Of a DNA stretch of 7,558 nucleotides, positions 1-4,754 are shown piece after piece; within the stretch, counting starts at the first letter, position 1, and each line of letters starts with the position of its first letter. Source of the stretch: Bacillota bacterium (lineage in GTDB: Bacteria; Bacillota; Sulfobacillia; JAJZYS01; JAJYTV01); contig JAJYTV010000077.1 in the NCBI GenBank assembly GCA_021792885.1, forward strand, positions 1 to 7,558. The letters are read 5' to 3'. The notes beneath the pieces were generated by a model. It made no database searches, was not told the DNA's origin, and saw only the letters and a program-made list of their open reading frames with translations. The translations under genes were made by a program, and so were the position numbers.

Positions 1-527
1 CCGCCAGCCGCCTGCACCGTACCTGTCGCGCGCAGGAGTACTCCCAGCGTGACCGCCGACGGCACCTGCTCGGAGCGCCAGAGATAGTGGGCCAGGTCCT
101 CGCCGATCTCGCCTGTCACGAGGCGCACCGAGGACGAGTAGGGCGGGCCGTCCTGGCTCGTGCGGGAGACGGCGAGCGTACCGTTGCGCCCGACCGCGCG
201 GCCGACGTCGAGCTTGCCGTTCTCCTTGAGCGGCAGCGCGACCTTCGGTTCGAGCACGTAGCCCCGCACGGTGCCCAGGGCGTCCGCGTCCGCGACGACG
301 GCGCCGAGCGGGCCGTCGCCCAGAAGGCGCAGCGTCAGGCGGTCGGGCGGCTTGATCAGGGCCTGCGCCAGGAGCAGCGTGCCGAGCAGGGCCCGGCCGA
401 GCGCTGCGGTCGCGACGGGGTAGGTGCGGTGGCGACGGCGGATGGCCTCGACGAGGTGCGTCCCCGTGATGGCGATTCCACGCACCTGCCCCTTGGCGGA
501 GGTGGCGCGAAGGATTTGGTCTTTCAT
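1..527 (-). CDS. hslO: Hsp33 redox-regulated chaperone, N-terminal part (runs off the left edge)
   Basis: Cytoplasmic holdase chaperone that is activated when oxidative stress oxidises a C-terminal zinc-bound Cys cluster. Reading leftwards from ATG 527 there are 175 intact codons before the window ends. Visible family blocks are ALGRALLGTLLLAQAL (residues 42-57), LLGDGPLGAVVADADA (68-83), GKLDVGRAVGRNGTL (104-118), TGEIGEDLAHYLWRSEQVPSA (from 138) and the start of the AAGG turn at 173. These match the Bacillus-type Hsp33 core domain almost block for block. The family is about 290 residues, so the linker and the redox switch (CxC and CxxC motifs) lie outside the window and cannot be judged. 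A GGAGG and a CGAGG sit upstream of the ATG at slightly long spacing (about 18 and 13 bases). No other in-frame ATG or GTG lies nearby. It is divergent from the DedA gene. Identification is firm; redox competence is not visible. Confidence 0.93.
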   Translation of the reverse strand, partial: MKDQILRATSAKGQVRGIAITGTHLVEAIRRRHRTYPVATAALGRALLGTLLLAQALIKPPDRLTLRLLGDGPLGAVVADADALGTVRGYVLEPKVALPLKENGKLDVGRAVGRNGTLAVSRTSQDGPPYSSSVRLVTGEIGEDLAHYLWRSEQVPSAVTLGVLLRATGTVQAAG

Positions 528-570
528 GACAGTAGGGACACCTCGCCTCCATGATAAACTACAGCAAAGG
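526..570. promoter_or_regulatory. Compact divergent promoter region between hslO and the DedA gene
   Basis: The only AT-rich patch in the spacer is around 549-566. On the minus strand it reads TATCAT (556 down to 551), a 5/6 match to the sigma-70 -10 box, which would start hslO transcription about 20-25 bases before its ATG; no good -35 is seen at the right distance. On the plus strand, ATGACA (526-531, 5/6 to the -35 box) lies 18 bases before CATGAT (550-555, 4/6 to the -10 box). This is inference from box matching only; the plus-strand promoter is the weaker of the two. Confidence 0.4.
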
Positions 571-1258
571 CTTGCCACCGCCCGCGCCGTGCAATCTCGG
601 CGCGGGCCGCCGCCGGAAGGAGGGAAGCCGTTCGGCCCGCAGTGCCTTCCGGGCCGAGCGTCCTATACACATCTTCGGCACGCTTGGTTATCCTGTACTC
701 TTCCTCGTCCTGCTGATCGAGTCGGTGGGCATCCCGTCGCCGAGCGAGATCTCCTTGATCGGCGCGGGCGTGCTTGCGTCCGAGGGCAGGCTTTCGCTGC
801 CGCTCGTCATCCTGACGGGCGCGCTCGGGTCGATTGCGGGTGCCCACATCTCCTACTTCATCGCGCGACGCGGCGGCCGCCACCTGATCCTGAAGTACGG
901 GGCCAGGGTCGGGCTCACCGACGAACGCCTGCGGCAGGCGGAGAAGTTCTTCCACGGTCGGGGCGACATCGCAGTGCTGATCGGCCGGCTGATCTCCGGG
1001 GTGCGGGCGATCATCTCGTACCCCGCCGGTCTCTTCGACATGCCATACCCGAGGTTCCTCGTCTTCACGAGCATCGGCGCCGTGCTCTGGCCGGTCATCG
1101 CGGCGGGGGCAGGCTATCTCGTGGGACCGCGCTACAAAGTGCTCTTCACCTGGATCTCGCGCTTTTGGATCGCGATCCTCGCCGTCGCGGCGGTCGCGCT
1201 CGTCGCGTACATCGTGGTGCGCAGGCGCCAGCGCAAGAGGGATTCCGCCGGGGCGTGA
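551..1258 (+). CDS. DedA/VTT-family integral membrane protein
   Basis: Predicted polytopic inner-membrane protein of the DedA (SNARE-associated/VTT) family; members are linked to undecaprenyl-phosphate or lipid flipping and to membrane-potential homeostasis. Numbering from ATG 551 (235 residues), the family blocks are LIESVGIPSPSEISLIGAG (55-73), a glycine-rich membrane segment followed by ISYFIARRGGR (100-110), and GRLISGVRAIISYPAGLF (145-162) with the conserved Arg-Gly signature that DedA proteins place in a re-entrant region. Two more membrane segments (about 170-191 and 204-223) and a basic cytosolic tail, RRRQRKR, end the protein. Conserved similarity starts only near residue 40 (HIFGTLGYP). 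The first 38 residues are Arg/Pro-rich and look untranslated or non-conserved. TAG at 533-535 blocks any earlier start, and the only canonical in-frame starts are ATG 551 and TTG 572, neither with a good ribosome binding site. The family call is strong; the start is not. Confidence 0.85.
   Translation: MINYSKGLPPPAPCNLGAGRRRKEGSRSARSAFRAERPIHIFGTLGYPVLFLVLLIESVGIPSPSEISLIGAGVLASEGRLSLPLVILTGALGSIAGAHISYFIARRGGRHLILKYGARVGLTDERLRQAEKFFHGRGDIAVLIGRLISGVRAIISYPAGLFDMPYPRFLVFTSIGAVLWPVIAAGAGYLVGPRYKVLFTWISRFWIAILAVAAVALVAYIVVRRRQRKRDSAGA
580..607. repeat. 10-bp perfect inverted repeat (leader hairpin) before the DedA gene
   Basis: GCCCGCGCCG (580-589) and CGGCGCGGGC (598-607) pair perfectly around the 8-base loop TGCAATCT. 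In the plus-strand transcript the hairpin ends 7 bases before a strong purine-rich ribosome-binding-like stretch, GGAAGGAGGG (615-624). There is no U-run, so a terminator is unlikely. It could be a 5'-leader stem controlling or stabilising the DedA message. Read from the minus strand it lies upstream of the hslO promoter. Confidence 0.55.
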
Positions 1259-1314
1259 GCGGGCGGCACTTTCCACCTGCGGGGCGTCATGCTACGCTCC
1301 AGACGGGCCATCAC

Positions 1315-1334
1315 CTGCCGGCGCGGGCCGGCAG
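1315..1334 (+). repeat. 8-bp hairpin abutting the lpd ribosome binding site
   Basis: CTGCCGGC (1315-1322) and GCCGGCAG (1327-1334) pair perfectly around a 4-base loop, GCGG. The stem ends one base before the Shine-Dalgarno run AGGAGGGA (1336-1343). There is no U-tract, so I do not call a terminator. The placement suggests a leader stem that affects translation or message stability; this is inference. The 11-mer GGCGCGGGCCG inside it (1320-1330) also occurs at 599-609 in the DedA leader. Confidence 0.5.
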
Positions 1335-1348
1335 CAGGAGGGACGGAA

Positions 1349-2767
1349 TTGGCGGAGGAGAAGATCGACGTCCTGTTCCTGGGCGGCGGCACCGGCGGCT
1401 ACGAGGCCGCGATCCGGGCAGCGCAGTCCGGGCTCAAGACGGCTGTGGTGGAGAAGGAGAAGGTCGGGGGCGTTTGCCTGCACAAGGGCTGCATCCCCTC
1501 GAAGGCGCTCCTGCGCACGGCGGAGCTCGCAGCGACGCTGCGTGAGGCCGAGGAGTTCGGCATCAAGGCCGGGGCTCCGGAGGTGGACTTCGGAAGGGCC
1601 CAGGAGCGCAAGCAGAAGATCGTCGACCAGCTCTACAGGGGCGTCCAGGGACTGCTGAAGCGGGCCGGGGTGCAGGTCTACGAGGGCGTCGGCACGCTGA
1701 TGCCGCCCTCGATCTTCGCGCCAGCGGGCGCCGTCTCCGTGGAGAGGCCGGACGGCGAGCGCGAACTCCTCTCGCCGGACTACATCGTCATCGCGACGGG
1801 TTCCTCGGCGCGCGAACTGCCGGGCCTGCCGTTCAACGGGAAGACGGTCATCTCCAGCGACCACGCGCTCGAGATGGGCAAGCTGCCGAAGGACGTGATC
1901 ATCGTCGGCGCCGGCGCGATCGGCTGCGAGTGGGCGTCGCTCTTCAACGACCTCGGCGTCAAGGTGCAGCTCGTCGAGGCGCTGCCGCGCCTTCTGCCGC
2001 TCGAGGACAAGGACATCTCGGACCAGCTGCAGCGCCTCTTCACCCGCCGCGGCATCGAGTGCTACCCGGGACACTCCGTCGACACCGCGAGCTTCCAGGC
2101 GAAGGGCGGCCGCGCTTCGATCGAGGTCGAGGGCAAGGACGGGCGCAAGACGCTCACGGCCGCCACGATCCTCGTCGCGATCGGACGCAAGGCGAACAGC
2201 GAAGGGCTCGGCCTCGAGAACTTCGACAAGGTGCAGATGGAGCGCGGCTACATCAAAGTGGACCACCAGATGCGCACCGGCGACCCGCGCATCTTCGCGA
2301 TCGGCGACGTGATCGGCGGGCTGCAGCTCGCGCATGTCGCAGTGCACGAGGGGATCACGGCGGTCGAGGCGATCCTCGGGGAGAACCCGCACGGCCTCGA
2401 CTACAGCCGCATGCCGCGCTGCACCTACACGCGTCCCGAGGTGGCATCGGTGGGGATCACGGAGGAGCAGGCGAAAGAGCAGGGCCACCAGGTGAAGGTC
2501 GGCAAGTTCTTCTTCAAGGCGAACGGCAAGGCCCTCATCTACGGCGAGGAGAACGGCATCGCGAAGCTCGTGGCCGACCAGGAGACGGGCGACCTCCTGG
2601 GCGTGCACATCATCGGCCCGCACGCGACCGACCTGATCGCGGAGGGTACCCTCGCGTTGGAGTTCGACGGCTCGCTCTACGACCTGCAGGAGGTCGTGCA
2701 CGCGCACCCGACGCTCTACGAGATCCTGAACGACGCGGCGCTCGCGGCAGACGGCAAGATGGCCTGA
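1349..2767 (+). CDS. lpdA: Dihydrolipoyl dehydrogenase (E3, FAD-dependent)
   Basis: Oxidises dihydrolipoamide on a 2-oxo-acid dehydrogenase complex or the glycine cleavage system, passing electrons through FAD to NAD+. From TTG 1349 the protein has 472 residues, normal for the family. It shows the FAD dinucleotide loop GGGTGG (12-17), the redox disulfide CLHKGC (Cys43, Cys48), ATGSS (149-153), the NAD loop GAGAIG (187-192), the second FAD motif FAIGD (Asp320), and the dimer-interface catalytic pair in HAHPTLYE (His453, Glu458). TTG is preferred because AGGAGG (1336-1341) lies 7 bases upstream and the protein then begins right at the Rossmann strand; ATG 1289 would add 20 Arg-rich residues with no visible homology. 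The gene stands 90 bases after DedA and is closed by a terminator. No E1 or E2 component is adjacent, so which complex it serves cannot be told here. Confidence 0.95.
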   Translation: MAEEKIDVLFLGGGTGGYEAAIRAAQSGLKTAVVEKEKVGGVCLHKGCIPSKALLRTAELAATLREAEEFGIKAGAPEVDFGRAQERKQKIVDQLYRGVQGLLKRAGVQVYEGVGTLMPPSIFAPAGAVSVERPDGERELLSPDYIVIATGSSARELPGLPFNGKTVISSDHALEMGKLPKDVIIVGAGAIGCEWASLFNDLGVKVQLVEALPRLLPLEDKDISDQLQRLFTRRGIECYPGHSVDTASFQAKGGRASIEVEGKDGRKTLTAATILVAIGRKANSEGLGLENFDKVQMERGYIKVDHQMRTGDPRIFAIGDVIGGLQLAHVAVHEGITAVEAILGENPHGLDYSRMPRCTYTRPEVASVGITEEQAKEQGHQVKVGKFFFKANGKALIYGEENGIAKLVADQETGDLLGVHIIGPHATDLIAEGTLALEFDGSLYDLQEVVHAHPTLYEILNDAALAADGKMA

Positions 2768-2773
2768 GCGCAG

Positions 2774-2804
2774 AGCCCCCGCGCCCGTCGCGGGGGCTTC
2801 GTCG
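2774..2804 (+). terminator. Rho-independent terminator after lpdA
   Basis: AGCCCCCGCG (2774-2783) and CGCGGGGGCT (2789-2798) form a perfect 10-bp stem with the 5-base loop CCCGT, beginning 7 bases after the lpdA stop. The following bases, TTCGTCGTCCTGT, are T-enriched for this genome though not a pure T-run. This separates lpdA from the next unit. Confidence 0.8.
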
Positions 2805-2825
2805 TCCTGTGGGGGGGCGGTGGGA

Positions 2826-4211
2826 TTGCGCATCGAGGTTCCGGCCGAACTGCAGGCGCTCTGCGCGGGCAGGGCGCAGATCGAGGGGCAGGGCGGCACG
2901 CTCGGGGAAGTGCTCGAAGGGCTGCGGGGAGAGCATCCGGAGCTCTTCGCGCGCCTCACTGCGCCTGGCGGCCTCGCGCAGGACGTGGACTTCTGCGCGG
3001 GAGGGCGGGAGCTGCGCCTGCTGGGCGGCCGCAGCGCGCGCATCGCCGAGGACGCGCACTGTGCGCTACGGGTGCGCCCGCTTCCTCAGGACGGGCAGGC
3101 GGTCGAGCGCTACGCGCGCCAGATCGTGCTCGAGGAGGTCGGGCTCATCGGCCAGCAGCGCCTGCAGGAGGCGCGGGTGCTCGTCATCGGGGCGGGGGGA
3201 CTCGGCGCTCCCGCGCTGACCTACCTCGCGGCGGCGGGCGTCGGGCACCTCGGGATCGTGGACGGCGACCGCGTCGAGCGCTCGAACCTGCACCGCCAGC
3301 CCCTGCACCGCGACGAGGACGTCGGGATGCTCAAGGCGGAGTCGGCACGAAAGGCGCTCCTCGCCCTGAACCCCGCGATCGAGGTGCAAGCCCACCCCGT
3401 CTATCTCACGGCGCAGAACGCGCGCGAGATCCTCTCGCAGTACGACCTCGTCGTCAACGGCTCAGACAACTTTCCCACCCGCTACCTCGTGAGCGACGCC
3501 GCGACGATGCTGTCGCTGCCCTGGGTCGACGCCTCGATCCTGCGCTTTGAGGGCCAGGTCGCCGTCTACCTTCCGGGCGGCGGGTGCTACCGCTGCCTCT
3601 TCCCCGCTCCCCCTCCCCCTGGCAGCGTCCCGAGCTGCGCCGAGGCGGGCGTGCTCGGCGCGCTCGCGGGGCAGATCGGGTCGATCCAGGCGCTCGAGGC
3701 GGTGAAGCTGATCTTGGGCGCGGGGGAGAGCCTCGCCGGCCGCCTGCTCGTGGTGGACGCGCTCCTCGCGCGCAGCCGCAGCTTTCCCATCGCCCGCGAT
3801 CCCGCGTGCCCCGTCTGCGGTGAGCACCCGACCCAAGAGGGCCTGATCGACTACGAGGCGTTCTGCGGCGCGCCCCTGCCGAGCGCCCCGACGCAGGATG
3901 TCAGGGAGCTGCAGCCGATCGAGGCCGCAAGGCTCGTCAGCGACCCTCGGGTCCAGTGGCTGGACGTCCGCCCGCGGGCGGACCTGCGCCGCCCGACGGT
4001 GATGGGCGCGCACGCCGTGCCGCTCGAGGAGGTCGCGGCGGGAGAGCTGCCGCTCGACCCGCGCAAAGAGGTGATCGTCTTCTGCGATGTCGGGAGGCGC
4101 TCTCGGATCGCCGCGGACCTCCTCCAGCAGCGCGGCTTCTCGGCCCGCAGCGTCGCGGGCGGACTCATCGGCTGGCGGGCCGCTGGCCTGCCGCTGCAGG
4201 AGGAGGAGTGA
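2826..4211 (+). CDS. Ubiquitin-like (MoaD/ThiS/CysO-type) domain fused to MoeZ-like E1 adenylyltransferase and rhodanese
   Basis: Predicted cytosolic activator of sulfur-carrier proteins: the E1 domain adenylates a carrier C-terminus and the rhodanese domain supplies persulfide sulfur for a thiocarboxylate. Numbering from TTG 2826 (461 residues): residues 1-90 form a ubiquitin-like domain (starts RIEVPAELQALCAG, ends RVRPLPQDGQ); about 93-348 is the MoeB/MoeZ domain with nucleotide loop GAGGLG (122-127), Asp146/Asp148, NLHRQ (154-158), Lys170, Asp214, zinc Cys254/257/328/331 and the catalytic-type Cys271 in PSCAEAG; about 358-458 is a rhodanese with active loop CDVGRRS (Cys420). All key E1 residues are present. 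The ubiquitin-like domain lacks the usual terminal Gly-Gly; DGQ occupies that place and runs straight into the E1. GTG 2820 is an alternative start, but the G-run 2811-2817 is better spaced (8 bases) from TTG. The stop overlaps the JAMM gene by one base. Domain calls are strong; the substrate is unknown. Confidence 0.9.
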   Translation: MRIEVPAELQALCAGRAQIEGQGGTLGEVLEGLRGEHPELFARLTAPGGLAQDVDFCAGGRELRLLGGRSARIAEDAHCALRVRPLPQDGQAVERYARQIVLEEVGLIGQQRLQEARVLVIGAGGLGAPALTYLAAAGVGHLGIVDGDRVERSNLHRQPLHRDEDVGMLKAESARKALLALNPAIEVQAHPVYLTAQNAREILSQYDLVVNGSDNFPTRYLVSDAATMLSLPWVDASILRFEGQVAVYLPGGGCYRCLFPAPPPPGSVPSCAEAGVLGALAGQIGSIQALEAVKLILGAGESLAGRLLVVDALLARSRSFPIARDPACPVCGEHPTQEGLIDYEAFCGAPLPSAPTQDVRELQPIEAARLVSDPRVQWLDVRPRADLRRPTVMGAHAVPLEEVAAGELPLDPRKEVIVFCDVGRRSRIAADLLQQRGFSARSVAGGLIGWRAAGLPLQEEE

Positions 4212-4594
4212 TGCGCCTCGCGCCGGGCCTGCGCGAGGAGATGCTCTCGCACGCGCTGCGGGATCTGCCGCTGGAGGCCTGCGGCCTCCTCGGCGGCAGG
4301 GGCGAGGAGCTCCTCCTGTTCGTCCCTTGCCGCAACGCGGCGAAGAGCGCGCAGCGCTACGCGATCGCGCCGGACGAGATCCTCGCGGCGGAGCGGCGCT
4401 TCGCGGAGCGGGGCATCGAGCTGCGAGGCATCTTCCACTCGCATCCCGCAGGTCCCGCCGAGCCGTCCCCCACCGACCTCGGGGAGGCCGTCCACCCAAG
4501 CGCTTTCTACCTGATCGCCGCACCCCTGGAGGGGCAGCTGCGCGGCTTTCACATCGAGCACGCCCGGATGCGGGAGATTGCGGTCGAAGGATAG
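4211..4594 (+). CDS. JAMM/MPN+ zinc metalloprotease, Mec+-like
   Basis: Small cytosolic protease of the JAB1/MPN/Mov34 fold, 127 residues, the usual size for stand-alone bacterial members. The metal site is complete: Glu22 in PLEACGLLGG, then His76 and His78 of FHSHP, seven residues, Ser86 and Asp89, matching HxH-x7-SxxD. In Mycobacterium the relative Mec+ releases cysteine from the CysO-cysteine adduct; other relatives trim MoaD- or QbsE-type carriers to expose Gly-Gly. The ATG overlaps the stop of the E1-rhodanese gene (TGATG), with GGAGGAG directly before it, so the two are translationally coupled and probably act in one pathway. I infer a role in processing a sulfur carrier or a carrier-amino-acid adduct. 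No separate carrier gene and no cysteine synthase (cysM) is visible nearby, so the substrate cannot be named. Confidence 0.9.
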   Translation: MRLAPGLREEMLSHALRDLPLEACGLLGGRGEELLLFVPCRNAAKSAQRYAIAPDEILAAERRFAERGIELRGIFHSHPAGPAEPSPTDLGEAVHPSAFYLIAAPLEGQLRGFHIEHARMREIAVEG

Positions 4595-4754
4595 AAGTCT
4601 TTTCCGCCGAGTGGCAGGCCCGTGTACGACAGATGGACCTCGCACCGCCGGCGGACCCATGCGAACCTTTACGGAAGGCTCAGTTCGACGCCTTCCAAAG
4701 GGCGCGCCGCGGCCAGAAGACCGCCCGGCCCCGATCGGATCGAAGCGGGGGATC
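4595..4754 (+). promoter_or_regulatory. 160-base structured leader before the EAL-GGDEF gene
   Basis: Non-coding spacer; its translation is low-complexity and Arg/Pro-rich. Three stems can be drawn. TCCGCCG (4603-4609) pairs with CGGCGGA (4649-4655). GGAAGGC (4673-4679) pairs with GCCTTCC (4690-4696) around a 10-base loop. CCCCG (4729-4733) pairs with CGGGG (4746-4750), and this last stem covers the likely ribosome binding site GGGGG (4747-4751). The arrangement could allow translational control, but I do not recognise a known riboswitch. It may also hold the promoter; no convincing boxes were found. Confidence 0.35.

Noticed and set aside
580..607. Hairpin as an intrinsic terminator
   Set aside because: No T-run on either strand, and it sits in a divergent promoter spacer where no transcript ends.
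1289..1348. ATG 1289 as the start of lpdA
   Set aside because: Adds 20 non-conserved Arg-rich residues spanning a hairpin, whereas TTG 1349 has AGGAGG at 7 bases.
424..1545. Plus-strand open frame overlapping the DedA gene in another phase
   Set aside because: Arg/His/Pro-rich, no recognisable domain; the overlapping frame encodes clear DedA motifs.
1292..3043. Long open frame on the minus strand across lpdA and the start of the E1 fusion
   Set aside because: Arg/Leu/Asp-rich translation with no family blocks, crossing the terminator and antisense to two clearly conserved genes; it follows from high G+C codon bias.
4612..4630. Possible sigma-54 promoter (TGGCAG and a following G/T-rich box)
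   Set aside because: The -24 GG is present but no GC lies at the required distance for the -12 element.
4578..4754. Earlier starts for the EAL-GGDEF protein (4578, or ATG 4659)
   Set aside because: They would add low-complexity Arg/Pro residues with no homology; ATG 4755 has a G-rich binding site and begins directly at the EAL fold.
4595..4754. Known cyclic-di-GMP riboswitch (GEMM-I type)
   Set aside because: The conserved core segments of the class could not be found in the leader.
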